From contig JAFWHN010000001.1 in assembly GCA_017515205.1 (NCBI GenBank), positions 245,574 to 309,573 on the forward strand: DNA of 64,000 nt. The letters are read 5' to 3'. This document shows positions 1 through 8,137 of the stretch, piece by piece. The notes under the pieces are model-generated. The model searched no databases. It saw nothing but the letters and a program-made list of their open reading frames with translations, and was not told the origin of the DNA. This DNA is from Candidatus Saccharimonadota bacterium. Lineage in GTDB: Bacteria; Patescibacteriota; Saccharimonadia; Saccharimonadales; Saccharimonadaceae. How positions within the stretch are numbered: position 1 is the stretch's first letter; each line of letters begins with the position of its first letter. The position numbers and the translations under genes were made by a program.

Positions 1-67
1 CCATAGCGCTAAAAACCGCTACAATAATCCATCTGTCAGCACAAACATCTACTAAACTGTTAAACAT
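1..67 (-). CDS. Partial CDS, N-terminus of an unknown protein
   Basis: An ATG at 67-65 opens a frame that runs off the left edge without a stop, giving 22 residues that end in a hydrophobic stretch (WIIVAVFSAM). A purine-rich GGGGGTAAGGG lies just upstream, and a near-consensus promoter with a leader of about 75 nt faces it. This suggests the start of a real gene, possibly a membrane protein. The family cannot be told from 22 residues. Confidence 0.45.
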   Translation of the reverse strand, partial: MFNSLVDVCADRWIIVAVFSAM

Positions 68-117
68 AATCCCTTACCCCCTGATAATACTTTAAATAGG
101 ATTTGTTATAATTACGA

Positions 118-142
118 GATTGAGGAAAGATTTTTCTCAATC
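118..142 (-). other. Hairpin at the 5' end of the partial gene's leader
   Basis: GATTGAG and CTCAATC form a 7-bp stem around an 11-nt loop. It lies at the predicted 5' end of the transcript from the promoter at 151-179. It could stabilise the mRNA 5' end or act in control; nothing identifies it as a known riboswitch. Confidence 0.35.
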
Positions 143-150
143 TACATCTA

Positions 151-179
151 ATTATAGCACAAGCGGTTTAAAATGTCAA
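151..179 (-). promoter_or_regulatory. Sigma-70-type promoter for the partial gene
   Basis: On the minus strand, TTGACA (179-174) and TATAAT (156-151) match both consensus hexamers with a 17-bp spacer and an extended TGC before the -10. The start of transcription is expected near 144. Confidence 0.8.
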
Positions 180-194
180 TAGCTATACAATAAT

Positions 195-911
195 CTACTC
201 TGTTACTAAACTATCATAGTCCATCCCGTAAGAGGCGTACTGCAATCTTAGAGATGCCGTCTCTAACTCTTTTGCCAAAGTCTTAAGAGGATCCTTATTT
301 GCCACTGCCATCACCATAAACTTCAGAGGTTTATTAGTCCCACCACAAATTTCTTTCGAATCGCCATAAGCCAACTCCCCTGGAATCGTGATTTCGCGAA
401 TACCACCTAATTTCATGCCCTTCACCCCTTGATTCCAACCTTCAATCATGCCAATCGACGGATCAATCGCAATCCTAAACCCCTGTGGGTTATCATTATC
501 GTCAAACGAAGAATCAAAAACTGTCTCATCCGCGCACCAACCAATATAATATGCCAAGTAGTTCTCCTCTGTTACCGTATCACCTGAACCAGATTCCAAA
601 TCCTTTGTTTTCACGCCACCCTCATTAGCCGAAGCCTCGTTGTAAGCTTTTACCGAACTACCCTTATAGCTCAAAAACTTCTGAAAATCATCTTTGGTTG
701 CCTCTTGAAATTTTTTCAAAGTCTTATCGTAAGCTTCCTGATATTCGGCCACTTTCGCCTCGTCGATCTCTGTTTCTTCCTCATTATTGTTCGCACTGCC
801 ACTAATTACAATTGCCGCATAGCTTGCGATAATCGAACCAAGCATAAAAACTGCGATGATAATAATAAAAATTCTCTGTTTGACACTAGTCTTTAACTCT
901 TTTTCGTCCAT
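195..911 (-). CDS. Membrane-anchored FKBP-type peptidyl-prolyl isomerase
   Basis: This protein of 238 residues probably catalyses cis-trans isomerisation of prolyl bonds in exported proteins outside the membrane. A basic N-terminus is followed by one hydrophobic segment (about residues 13-35), an acidic coiled linker, then an FKBP domain (about residues 95-205). The FKBP features include GWNQGVKGMKLGG, an IPGELAYG stretch and a closing FMVMAVA strand. The open frame extends upstream to 1082, inside rplO. I chose the ATG at 911 because GGAG lies 5 nt upstream and a TATAAT box lies at 939-934, after the rplO terminator. It stands where secY normally follows rplO. The C-terminal tail of about 30 residues is not part of the fold. 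Confidence 0.85.
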   Translation of the reverse strand: MDEKELKTSVKQRIFIIIIAVFMLGSIIASYAAIVISGSANNNEEETEIDEAKVAEYQEAYDKTLKKFQEATKDDFQKFLSYKGSSVKAYNEASANEGGVKTKDLESGSGDTVTEENYLAYYIGWCADETVFDSSFDDNDNPQGFRIAIDPSIGMIEGWNQGVKGMKLGGIREITIPGELAYGDSKEICGGTNKPLKFMVMAVANKDPLKTLAKELETASLRLQYASYGMDYDSLVTE

Positions 912-933
912 AAAAACTCCACTTATTTCTCTA

Positions 934-939
934 ATTATA
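934..939 (-). promoter_or_regulatory. -10 box of the FKBP gene
   Basis: TGGTATAAT, an extended -10, lies 22 nt before the chosen start. No clear -35 is seen because that position falls inside the preceding terminator stem. Confidence 0.55.
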
Positions 940-944
940 CCACA

Positions 945-974
945 AAAAATAGCCCCCTTAAAGGGGCTATTTTT
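945..974 (-). terminator. Intrinsic terminator of the rplF-rplO operon
   Basis: The inverted repeat AAAATAGCCCC/GGGGCTATTTT with a short loop and a minus-strand T-run lies directly after the rplO stop. It separates the ribosomal operon from the FKBP gene. Confidence 0.85.
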
Positions 975-1434
975 ACTCTTTAGCTTTCGGCCTCTTAGGA
1001 ACTTCAACTTTCTTAAATGAACCACCGGCTTTCTCAACTGCAGCTTTAGCTGCTTTTGAGATAAACTGAGTCTCAAGTTCAACTTTAGCAGTTAATTCCC
1101 CTCTTAAAATCACCTTAACCTTAGAAAACGGTGAAGCAATCAAAGAAGCCTTAGCTAATGCAAAATTGTCTACTTTACCCTTTAGACCATTTAATCTATC
1201 AGTGTAGACCACCTCAGCCTTCGGATGGAAAGATTTAAAACCTTTGAGCTTAGGCACAGCTTGCATAATTGCACGTTGACCGCCCATAAAACCTGCTGGC
1301 ATCTTGTTATGACCAGCACGTGCTTTTTGGCCTTTAGTACCACGTCCAGCGGTTTTACCCTGGCCAGCCGCAATACCACGACCTTTTCTCGAAGGGCGAG
1401 TATTCTTCTCGACGGTTAAATCATTGTATTTCAT
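973..1434 (-). CDS. rplO: 50S ribosomal protein uL15
   Basis: This 153-residue protein binds 23S rRNA late in large-subunit assembly. The N-terminus is typical of L15: NTRPSRKGRGIAAGQGKTAGRGTKGQKARAG, a Gly/Arg-rich rRNA-binding extension, followed by the globular part. The start overlaps the rpsE stop by one base, so the two are translationally coupled. In most bacteria rpmD (uL30) sits between rpsE and rplO; here there is no room for it. This is the last gene of the operon, with a terminator right after its stop. Confidence 0.96.
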   Translation of the reverse strand: MKYNDLTVEKNTRPSRKGRGIAAGQGKTAGRGTKGQKARAGHNKMPAGFMGGQRAIMQAVPKLKGFKSFHPKAEVVYTDRLNGLKGKVDNFALAKASLIASPFSKVKVILRGELTAKVELETQFISKAAKAAVEKAGGSFKKVEVPKRPKAKE

Positions 1435-2195
1435 TATTTCTTCTCCTTCTTAGCGGCTGGTTTTTTTGCTTTGGTAGCAGTCGGTTTTTTCGTTTCGGCA
1501 GCTGGCTTTTTTGCCTTCGCAGGAGTAGCCTTCGCAGGAGCCTCTTTAGCTACCTTTACTTCTGACTTAATAGCCTTTGATGACTCACGTGCGCCGGTCC
1601 AATCTTTTCTCGCCACTTGTTGACGTAAACCTTCTAGTACCGCATAAGCAATATTTACCTTATTGGTAGAACCTAGCGATTTAGAAATCAAATTCTTCAC
1701 ACCAGTGAGACCCATGATAGCTCTTACAGTACCACCAGCGATAATACCAGTACCAGGTGCAGCTGGTTTCATCAAAACATCAGCGCCAGTTACCTTGGTC
1801 CGAGTCTCATGGCAAATCGTCTCGCCGTCCATCTTGAAGGTAATCATGGCTTTTTTAGCCTTCGTACCAGCCTTGGCTACTGCAGTAGTCACATCATTAC
1901 CTTTTGCAACACCGATGCCAATTCGATTTTTATGATCTCCCATTGCTACTAAAGCCTTGAAACGCATTCTACGTCCACCGGCTACAGTACGCGAAACTCT
2001 GTCTACCGCAATTGTAATCTCATCAAATTCCTTCGGACCCGCATTCGCACCTCGCGCCCGATCGCGACGATTCTTTCTCTCTAGTTTATGCCCAGAAATA
2101 TCTCGAGCCTGCCGAGTAGCGGCAGTTTTGTCGTCCATCTTGAGCGTACCAGATTTGTTGATTACCCTTGGGGCTTTTTTCTCTACTTCTGGCAT
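1434..2195 (-). CDS. rpsE: 30S ribosomal protein uS5, with a long Lys/Ala tail
   Basis: S5 is a decoding-centre protein of the small subunit. The dsRNA-binding domain (about residues 50-120: RVSRTVAGGRRMRFKALV, IGIGVAKGNDV) and the ribosomal S5 fold (GTGIIAGGTVRAIMGLTGVKN) are intact. At 253 residues it is far longer than the usual 160-170. The excess is an N-terminal extension of about 40 residues and a C-terminal low-complexity tail (about residues 200-253) made of AKKPAA/TKKPTAT-like units. GGAG precedes the ATG, and the gap to rplR is 2 nt. Similar basic tails occur on several neighbours. Confidence 0.96.
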   Translation of the reverse strand: MPEVEKKAPRVINKSGTLKMDDKTAATRQARDISGHKLERKNRRDRARGANAGPKEFDEITIAVDRVSRTVAGGRRMRFKALVAMGDHKNRIGIGVAKGNDVTTAVAKAGTKAKKAMITFKMDGETICHETRTKVTGADVLMKPAAPGTGIIAGGTVRAIMGLTGVKNLISKSLGSTNKVNIAYAVLEGLRQQVARKDWTGARESSKAIKSEVKVAKEAPAKATPAKAKKPAAETKKPTATKAKKPAAKKEKK

Positions 2196-2197
2196 AA

Positions 2198-2527
2198 TTA
2201 AAACTCCAATCCTTCCTTGCGAGCCGCATCAGCCAGTGCTGACATTCGTCCCGCATATAATTTAGCACCACGGTCAAACACTACTTGTTTAACCTTAGCG
2301 ACCTTCGCCTTTTTCGCAATTTCTGCCCCAATTTGGGCGGCTTTTTCAGTCTTTGTACCAGTCATCTTTGCACCGACTGTCGTCACATAACAAAGCGTCT
2401 TGCCCTTGTCATCATCGATAATCTGCGCCGTGATATGTTGGTTCGAAAAATGAACTGAAAGACGTGGCCTTTCACTCGTGCCATGAATCTTAGCACGTGT
2501 TCTTTTTGCTCTAAATTTCGCTAACAT
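2198..2527 (-). CDS. rplR: 50S ribosomal protein uL18
   Basis: At 109 residues, L18 binds 5S rRNA and tethers the central protuberance. Visible family features are RTRAKIHGTSERPRLSVHFSNQHI near the N-terminus and the terminal ADAARKEGLEF. It is at the short end for bacterial L18, lacking much of the basic N-terminal arm. The start codon overlaps the rplF stop (ATAATG junction), and rpsE follows after 2 nt. Confidence 0.95.
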   Translation of the reverse strand: MLAKFRAKRTRAKIHGTSERPRLSVHFSNQHITAQIIDDDKGKTLCYVTTVGAKMTGTKTEKAAQIGAEIAKKAKVAKVKQVVFDRGAKLYAGRMSALADAARKEGLEF

Positions 2528-3063
2528 TATTTCTTACCCGCCTTTCCTGCCTTACGAAGAATTACTTCATCGACATACTTAATACCTTTACCCTTGTAAG
2601 GTTCTGGCTTCTTCAGCGCACGAATTTCTGCCGCTACCTGGCCAACTTTTTGCTTATCAATGCCAGAAACGGTAATTTCCATCTTGTTAGTAGCAAGTTG
2701 GACACCTTCTGGAGCATGATATTTCACTGGATGTGAAAAACCAAGCGCCATTTCGATATCCTGACCACCACCAGAAAGACGAAAACCTACGCCATTTACT
2801 TCTAGTTTCTTTTCGTAGCCTTTGGTTACTCCGATAACGGCGTTATTTAAAAGCGCCCTCTGTAACCCATGCCAAGCACGGGATTTTGGCTCGTCATCCG
2901 CACGGGTGACTGTCGCCACGTTACCATCAACCTTGACTGTAGTCTTAGGCTGCACCGGCACGATGAGCTGACCTTTCGGGCCAACGACAGTAATCTCTTT
3001 GTCGCCGACCGTGATTGTCACTCCCGCCGGAATTTCGATGGGTTGTTTTCCGATTCGACTCAT
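2527..3063 (-). CDS. rplF: 50S ribosomal protein uL6
   Basis: L6, 178 residues, sits near the sarcin-ricin loop and the factor-binding site. Both L6 repeats are present. The C-terminal signature PEPYKGKGIKYVDEVILRKAGKAGKK is clear. It is the first gene of the downstream half of the split ribosomal cluster. It has its own extended -10 promoter (TGGTATAAT) and a GGG-type ribosome-binding site, directly after the terminator of the beta-helix gene. Confidence 0.96.
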   Translation of the reverse strand: MSRIGKQPIEIPAGVTITVGDKEITVVGPKGQLIVPVQPKTTVKVDGNVATVTRADDEPKSRAWHGLQRALLNNAVIGVTKGYEKKLEVNGVGFRLSGGGQDIEMALGFSHPVKYHAPEGVQLATNKMEITVSGIDKQKVGQVAAEIRALKKPEPYKGKGIKYVDEVILRKAGKAGKK

Positions 3064-3092
3064 ATTTTATCCCTTTTGTTAATATCTTTACC

Positions 3093-3121
3093 ATTATACC
3101 ACAAAAAAGAGGTCCCCGCAA
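3093..3121 (-). promoter_or_regulatory. Promoter of rplF-rplR-rpsE-rplO
   Basis: TATAAT (3098-3093) preceded by TGG, with TTGCGG 17 bp upstream (3121-3116). The -35 lies within the loop and stem of the upstream terminator, so terminator and promoter are packed together. It restarts transcription of the split ribosomal cluster. Confidence 0.7.
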
Positions 3122-3130
3122 CCTCTTTTT
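3103..3130 (-). terminator. Terminator of the beta-helix gene
   Basis: The stem AAAAAGAGGT/ACCTCTTTTT with a 7-nt loop and a minus-strand T-run lies 10 nt after the stop of the secreted beta-helix gene. Confidence 0.85.
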
Positions 3131-3140
3131 CACCTATTTT

Positions 3141-5162
3141 TTACCGTTTTCGAATTAAGAAAACAAAACTCACCACCGATGTCATCAGCCCAATAATCAC
3201 CGCTGTCACTAAGGCTGCAGCACTAGCCGAAGCTCCCGCAGCAGTCATCGTACCACTCTCTGGTGAAACTATTTCTATGGTTTCCTCCGACTTCCCAGTT
3301 TCCCCAGATTCGCCTTCTGATTCTTCCTCCGGTTCTTCTTGTACTGAATTTACACCAGCTATTCCATAAGTCGATAAATGGTTAGTCACAAATACCAAGT
3401 ACCACGAACCATTGTCCAATTGACGTAGCTCTGCTTCGATTCTTTCTTTTTCTGCACCATCTTCATCAAAGTAAACCACTACTTTCTTTTCATAATCCTT
3501 CAAAGCCTTATATTGCTCATCCGTAAGCTTCACAAAAACAGTTAATTCTACGCCATCATCTTCTGACACGCTAACAACACCGTCGTCATCCTCGAAGCCT
3601 AAATCATAAGCAGAAATCAAAACAGCTTCATCATCACTTTCCGCTAGTACTAAATCAGAAGAATCTTCAAGTTCTTCAGCCGTAAACCTCAACTCAGACT
3701 TTGCGACAATAGAGCCGCTAATATCCACCATAGCCTTACCATCTTCAGCTTCAAGATGATTAACAAAATCGCCACCAGTCACAAAATCATCTTTATTCTT
3801 GTCCTCCGACACAATATCCCCGACAAATGCACCACCAGTGATAGCAAATTTTACATCAATCGGATCACCATCTTGTGGATCAGCTTCCGAAAACGCCACC
3901 GGTCCTATAAACGACCCACTAATAATACTTAAATCTATCTTCTTTCTAGTAGTATGCTGCGCCACCGCCACAGCAGCACCAGTCGTAGTAGCACCATTAC
4001 CATTTGGAACCACCGTATACGCATTTTCTCCAGTCACTATAACTTCTGCGCCATCAATTGTCAAACTACCTGCCCTAATCTCAATACCTGCCCTCTCACC
4101 CTTTACCTTCAAATTTTTACCAAGATAAGTGGTGCCAACCTGAGACTGATAAAGTGCAGTTTGCTTCTCAGAGACTATAGTGCCACCATTTAAAGTCCAC
4201 TCTGTATTCCCGTAAAGTGGTTCACCAGACGCATCAACCGAACCATTTCCAGCCAACGCATAGCCAGACGCAACAACCGTCCCATTATTCATAATAAACT
4301 TACTATCCTTGCCTGTGTACACAGCTACACCACTCGTAGCATCTACCTCTCCATCATTCATTGTAAAGCTAGAGCCAGTCAACGAAATAGTCTCATCTGT
4401 GCCAGATATTTCTCCATTTTTAAAAATAACATTCGAATTAAGCGCACGAATTCCAGTTCCGTCAGTAGATCTAATTTCTCCATTATTTATCACTGCTTCC
4501 GTATTCTGAAGATATAGAGCGCCTACACCGCTTACACCGCCTGTCGCCTTTGCGGCTACAACTTCTCCACCATTCATCTCAAAATTCGAATTATAAACCA
4601 TAACCGTCCTGCCATTGCCATCAGACACGTTCGCTGGTGTCGTCAAAATAGTACCACCATTAATTGTCAATTTACCCCCACCATTAAACAGAATAGCTCT
4701 TCTTCCACCATTTACACTTTGTATATTCCCAGACTCAATTATCAAATTTGCACCAGAATCTACCCAAAAACCACCTTCCGAAAAAGTATAAAGGCCACTA
4801 GCCCCTTCTGATGTATCCTTAATCGTCAAAGTCTTGCCAGCAGTTTCAATATCCAAAGCCCAACTCATTTGAGAAGTTAAAGTTTTCCCATTCAAATCAA
4901 TTGTAAAATCTTTTTTAATCAAATCAGTATAACTTGCATTCGTACAAGTAATGGTAAAATCATTCCCAATCTTCACCCCAGAAATGCCATTACTGCCAAG
5001 CATAGCATATCTAAGCTCAGCTTCACTTGAAACCTCACCATCTACAGCTAGAGATCCAGCTGTAGGACAAGTAGCTGCCCAGGTATCCGAAGATGGAACC
5101 AAAAAAACCGCCCCCAAAATCATCGCCGTAGACAAGCCAAAAGCCACTTTATATTTAGCCAT
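3141..5162 (-). CDS. Secreted, probably wall-anchored beta-helix protein
   Basis: This 673-residue surface protein has no recognised enzymatic function. It starts with a signal peptide (basic MAKYK, hydrophobic core, TWA-A cleavage at about residue 30). About residues 60-390 hold many turns of a right-handed parallel beta-helix, with recurring xINGGxI, MNNGTV and FKNGEI rungs. A mixed acidic region follows, then a Glu/Ser/Gly linker. The end is sortase-like: SPESG, a hydrophobic helix of about 25 residues, and RKR. GGAGG before the ATG at 5162 decides the start over an upstream GTG. It has its own promoter and terminator and interrupts the ribosomal cluster between rpsH and rplF. It may be an adhesin or host-contact protein. 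Confidence 0.82.
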   Translation of the reverse strand: MAKYKVAFGLSTAMILGAVFLVPSSDTWAATCPTAGSLAVDGEVSSEAELRYAMLGSNGISGVKIGNDFTITCTNASYTDLIKKDFTIDLNGKTLTSQMSWALDIETAGKTLTIKDTSEGASGLYTFSEGGFWVDSGANLIIESGNIQSVNGGRRAILFNGGGKLTINGGTILTTPANVSDGNGRTVMVYNSNFEMNGGEVVAAKATGGVSGVGALYLQNTEAVINNGEIRSTDGTGIRALNSNVIFKNGEISGTDETISLTGSSFTMNDGEVDATSGVAVYTGKDSKFIMNNGTVVASGYALAGNGSVDASGEPLYGNTEWTLNGGTIVSEKQTALYQSQVGTTYLGKNLKVKGERAGIEIRAGSLTIDGAEVIVTGENAYTVVPNGNGATTTGAAVAVAQHTTRKKIDLSIISGSFIGPVAFSEADPQDGDPIDVKFAITGGAFVGDIVSEDKNKDDFVTGGDFVNHLEAEDGKAMVDISGSIVAKSELRFTAEELEDSSDLVLAESDDEAVLISAYDLGFEDDDGVVSVSEDDGVELTVFVKLTDEQYKALKDYEKKVVVYFDEDGAEKERIEAELRQLDNGSWYLVFVTNHLSTYGIAGVNSVQEEPEEESEGESGETGKSEETIEIVSPESGTMTAAGASASAAALVTAVIIGLMTSVVSFVFLIRKR

Positions 5163-5186
5163 TTTTTCCTCCACTTAACTGTCTTT

Positions 5187-5215
5187 AGTATAGCGCTCAT
5201 GCTGGATAAAATCAA
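5187..5215 (-). promoter_or_regulatory. Promoter of the beta-helix gene
   Basis: TTGATT (5215-5210) and TATACT (5192-5187) with a 17-bp spacer, about 25 nt upstream of the ATG and its GGAGG site. Confidence 0.6.
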
Positions 5216-5278
5216 GCATTTTCTCAACCATTTTTCATTCTTTTTCCACCAATTACATCGGCCAATTTTAAAAAACAA

Positions 5279-5314
5279 CAAAAAGTGGCTACAGTAAAAC
5301 CCCATAACCACTTT
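5279..5314 (-). terminator. Terminator of the rplC-rpsH operon
   Basis: AAAGTGGTTA/TAGCCACTTT (minus strand) form a 10-bp stem with one G-U pair, followed by a T-run. It lies just after the rpsH stop and ends the upstream ribosomal transcript. Confidence 0.75.
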
Positions 5315-5321
5315 CGTATCT

Positions 5322-5723
5322 TTACCAAACGCGTACTAAAATTTCACCACCAAGACGGTTTTTCTTAGCTTCTCGCCCAGTCATCAAACCCTTTGAAGTC
5401 GAAATAATCAACATTCCACGGCCAGATTTTACCGTTGGCAAATCGTCCACTGCTGCGTAAACTCTTCGACCTGGTTTTGAAATCTTCGTAATTTCGTTAA
5501 TCTTGGCTTTATCACCTGGTTCGCTAATTTTGACTTTCAAAATCCCGCGTGGTTTTTCGTCCGTCACTTCATAACTCGCCACATAGCCATTTTTCGCTAG
5601 AACTTCTACAATTCCTACCTTCAGCTTGGAAGTCGGAACTAGAATTTCGTTCTTGCCGACCGACACTGCATTACGAATGCGTGTTAGTAAGTCTGCAATT
5701 TGATCTGTAGATTGTAATGACAT
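5322..5723 (-). CDS. rpsH: 30S ribosomal protein uS8
   Basis: At 133 residues, S8 binds helix 21 of 16S rRNA early in assembly. The N-terminal DQIADLLTRIRNAV and the C-terminal PGRRVYAAVDDLP, GRGMLIISTSKGLMTGREAKK and GGEILVRVW motifs are all canonical. It is the last gene of the first ribosomal operon; a terminator follows. In most bacteria rplF comes next; here a surface-protein gene of about 2 kb intervenes. Confidence 0.97.
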   Translation of the reverse strand: MSLQSTDQIADLLTRIRNAVSVGKNEILVPTSKLKVGIVEVLAKNGYVASYEVTDEKPRGILKVKISEPGDKAKINEITKISKPGRRVYAAVDDLPTVKSGRGMLIISTSKGLMTGREAKKNRLGGEILVRVW

Positions 5724-5735
5724 TTTTCCTCCTTC

Positions 5736-6005
5736 CTACCAGCTACTCTTAGTTACACCAGGAATTTCGCCTTTCGAAGCTTTTTCCCGAAAGTTAATAC
5801 GTGAAAGTCCAAATCTTCGCATATAACCACGTGGACGTCCGTCTAGCATATCACGATTTTTTAGTCTAGTTGGACTAGCATTGCGCGGTAACTTTTGTAA
5901 TCCTTCTAGGTCGCCCGCCGCCTTTAAGGCTTCTCGCTTGGCTTTATATTTTTCATACATTTTGCGCCGTTTTTCGTCGCGAAGTACTGCAGATTTTTTC
6001 GCCAT
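5736..6005 (-). CDS. rpsN: 30S ribosomal protein uS14, zinc-free type
   Basis: S14, 89 residues, sits in the head of the small subunit. [36 protein letters not shown] is the classic S14 signature. It lacks the CXXC zinc motifs of the short S14, so this is the long zinc-independent form. It lies directly downstream of rplE (1-nt gap) and 12 nt upstream of rpsH. Confidence 0.96.
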   Translation of the reverse strand: MAKKSAVLRDEKRRKMYEKYKAKREALKAAGDLEGLQKLPRNASPTRLKNRDMLDGRPRGYMRRFGLSRINFREKASKGEIPGVTKSSW

Positions 6006-6006
6006 C

Positions 6007-6666
6007 TTACTTCACCTCCTTTTGAAACGGCATCCCAAAGAGTTCTAGCAATTTATAACTTCCTTCCTTTGAACCATTCTTAATAATAAACGTTACCTCA
6101 AGTCCGTGCAAAGCTGCTGCATCCTCAAAGGTAATCTCTGGAAACACAGTTTGCTCTTTCAAACCTAAATTATAATTACCTTGCTTATCAAACGCCTCGC
6201 GTGATACGCCATGGAAATCTCGTACGTGTGGCAAAGCAATATTAATTAATCGGTCCACGAATTCGTACATCTTATCATTACGTAAAGTTACGAGATAACC
6301 TACTGGTGCACCCATACCTTTACGAATTTTAAAGGTCGCAATTGACTTTTTTGCTAGTCTCGAAGTTGGCGCCTGACCAGTAATTTTAGCGAGCGTCAAA
6401 GCCACCGTTTCGGTGAACTTCTTATCTTCACGCTTCTTACCCACACCAGAAGACACGATCACCTTCTTTAGCTCCGGCACTTGATTAATGTTTTTTAAAT
6501 TGAGCTCTTTCAAGAGCTTCGCCTTGTACTCTTTATTATAAAGAGCTTTCAGGCGTGGTTGTGCTTTAGCTTCTGACTTTTTCGCCACGGACTTCGCCGG
6601 TTTTTCCGCCGGTTTCGCCGCTGGCTTGGCAGTCTCAGCTTTAGCAGCCGTTTTCTTTTCCGCCAT
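6007..6666 (-). CDS. rplE: 50S ribosomal protein uL5, with a basic N-terminal extension
   Basis: L5 binds 5S rRNA and contacts the P-site tRNA. The core begins near residue 45 ([23 protein letters not shown]) and shows [17 protein letters not shown] and the terminal [17 protein letters not shown] region. The first 40 or so residues are Lys/Ala/Pro-rich ([17 protein letters not shown]) and make the protein 219 residues long, against about 180 normally. The start overlaps the rplX stop by one base. Confidence 0.96.
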   Translation of the reverse strand: MAEKKTAAKAETAKPAAKPAEKPAKSVAKKSEAKAQPRLKALYNKEYKAKLLKELNLKNINQVPELKKVIVSSGVGKKREDKKFTETVALTLAKITGQAPTSRLAKKSIATFKIRKGMGAPVGYLVTLRNDKMYEFVDRLINIALPHVRDFHGVSREAFDKQGNYNLGLKEQTVFPEITFEDAAALHGLEVTFIIKNGSKEGSYKLLELFGMPFQKEVK

Positions 6667-6956
6667 TACTTAGCTCCTTTCTTAGCTTTTCTCTTATCAG
6701 CTTTTTTCGCAGTGGTTTTTTCAAATTTAGCCGCTTCTTTTAGCTTCAAATTTGACATATCAATTCCTAGGTGAACAGTTTTCTTACCGCCAGCCGGATT
6801 TAGATACGACTTTTTCATGTGTCGTTCCACCAAACCAATACCTTCTAGGAAGGCTTTGCCTGCTGCGCGATCAATCGCTACAATTTTGGCTTCCTTGCCT
6901 TTATTATCACCGGCAATCACCAAAACTTTGTCATTTACTTTCAAATTCTGTGTCAT
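6666..6956 (-). CDS. rplX: 50S ribosomal protein uL24
   Basis: L24 (96 residues) starts large-subunit assembly by binding the 5' end of 23S rRNA. The KOW motif is visible (NDKVLVIAGDNKGKEAKIVAID), followed by an LVERHMKKS segment and a shortened basic tail (KADKRKAKKGAK). It is immediately downstream of rplN and overlaps rplE by one base. Confidence 0.95.
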   Translation of the reverse strand: MTQNLKVNDKVLVIAGDNKGKEAKIVAIDRAAGKAFLEGIGLVERHMKKSYLNPAGGKKTVHLGIDMSNLKLKEAAKFEKTTAKKADKRKAKKGAK

Positions 6957-7325
6957 TTAGAGTACCTCCGGTGCCAAACTTATAATTTTCATAAACCCGA
7001 GGTCACGGAGTTCCCTAGGAATTGGGCCAAATACACGCGTTCCCTTTGGCGTCTTGTCGTTATTGACTAAAACTGCCGCGTTTTCGTCAAACCGAATAGT
7101 TGAACCATCTGGACGACGAATTGGTGCTACCGTGCGTACAATTACCGCACGTACCACTGCCTTCTTTTTGACGTTACCAGTTGGCGAAGCTTCCTTCACT
7201 GAGCAAGTCACGATGTCACCTACTCTAGCATATCGTGCCCGTGTGCCACCAAGCACCCGGATCACACCGAGTTCCTTTGCGCCACTATTATCGGCTACCT
7301 TTAATCTAGTCTCTTGCTGTATCAT
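6957..7325 (-). CDS. rplN: 50S ribosomal protein uL14
   Basis: L14 is 122 residues, the normal length. The whole sequence is typical: [18 protein letters not shown] at the N-terminus, an AVIVRT strand, the [13 protein letters not shown] segment and the IISLAPEVL end. It forms an intersubunit bridge and the RsfS contact. It abuts rpsQ and rplX with no spacer. Confidence 0.98.
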   Translation of the reverse strand: MIQQETRLKVADNSGAKELGVIRVLGGTRARYARVGDIVTCSVKEASPTGNVKKKAVVRAVIVRTVAPIRRPDGSTIRFDENAAVLVNNDKTPKGTRVFGPIPRELRDLGFMKIISLAPEVL

Positions 7326-7715
7326 TTAAGCTTCCTCCTTTTTAGAAGAATCCGCTTTTTCCGCTTTCTCAACTTTTTCCGCAGCTTTAGCTTTTTCTTC
7401 TCGCGCCTTTTCATCAGCGCCTACCTTTTCCGGAAGCTCGACCTCATTGACATCCTCTTTCAGTTCAATTCTACCGTGCGCTTTTTCGATAATTTTTACC
7501 AAAGTATAAGCCTTGGTTTTGGAAATCGGAGCCACTTCCGCAATCTCTACGAGATCACCGACTTTGGCTTCATTTTTCGCATCATGCGCTGTATATTTTC
7601 GCGTCTTCGTGTACTGTTTGCGATACAACGGATGCGTTTCGCGATAGAGGGTAGAAACGGTAATGGTCTTATCACGTTTATCAGAAGTTACAGTACCTAC
7701 AAGTGTGTGCGCCAT
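7326..7715 (-). CDS. rpsQ: 30S ribosomal protein uS17, with an acidic/basic tail
   Basis: S17 (129 residues) is a primary 16S rRNA binder. The OB fold occupies about residues 1-85 (LVGTVTSDKRDKTITVSTLY, KYTAHDAKNEAKVGDLVEI, SKTKAYTLVKII). The last 45 residues are a charged tail (EKAREEKAKAAEKVEKAEK) not found in standard S17. Only one base separates it from rplP, so rpmC (uL29), which normally lies between them, is missing. The tail does not resemble uL29. Confidence 0.95.
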   Translation of the reverse strand: MAHTLVGTVTSDKRDKTITVSTLYRETHPLYRKQYTKTRKYTAHDAKNEAKVGDLVEIAEVAPISKTKAYTLVKIIEKAHGRIELKEDVNEVELPEKVGADEKAREEKAKAAEKVEKAEKADSSKKEEA

Positions 7716-7716
7716 C

Positions 7717-8136
7717 TTAAAACTCCTCTCTCTTAATTATTTTACATTTCACTGGTAATTTATGTGAAGCGAGTCTCAAAGCTTCTTTAGCTTGTTCGTC
7801 GGTCACATCAGCGATTTCAAACATTACTGTACCAGCTTTCACCTTAGCTACATAAAATTGCGGTTCACCTTTACCAGAACCCATCTTTACATCAAGTGGC
7901 TTCTTGGAAACTGGTGTATGTGGGAAAATTCGAATCCAAATTTTACCACCACGCTTCACATAACGAGTAATTGCTTGACGAGCTGCCTCGATTTGACGAG
8001 AAGTGATGCGTTCATTGTCCATCGACATCAAACCGTAATCACCAAACGCCACTGTATTACAACGCGTCGCAATACCTTCGTTTTTGCCTTTACGCACTTT
8101 GCGGTGCGGAGTCTTTCTCGGAACTAATATTGCCAT
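7717..8136 (-). CDS. rplP: 50S ribosomal protein uL16
   Basis: L16, 139 residues, helps form the A-site tRNA binding region of the large subunit. The N-terminal [15 protein letters not shown], the central [21 protein letters not shown] and the [15 protein letters not shown] segments are diagnostic. It is one base upstream of rpsQ and one base downstream of rpsC. Confidence 0.97.
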   Translation of the reverse strand: MAILVPRKTPHRKVRKGKNEGIATRCNTVAFGDYGLMSMDNERITSRQIEAARQAITRYVKRGGKIWIRIFPHTPVSKKPLDVKMGSGKGEPQFYVAKVKAGTVMFEIADVTDEQAKEALRLASHKLPVKCKIIKREEF

Positions 8137-8137
8137 T

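Noticed and set aside
7314..7736. A 140-residue plus-strand open frame rich in Phe and Arg opposite rpsQ
   Set aside because: It is the antisense of the Lys/Glu-rich rpsQ tail, with no promoter or ribosome-binding site.
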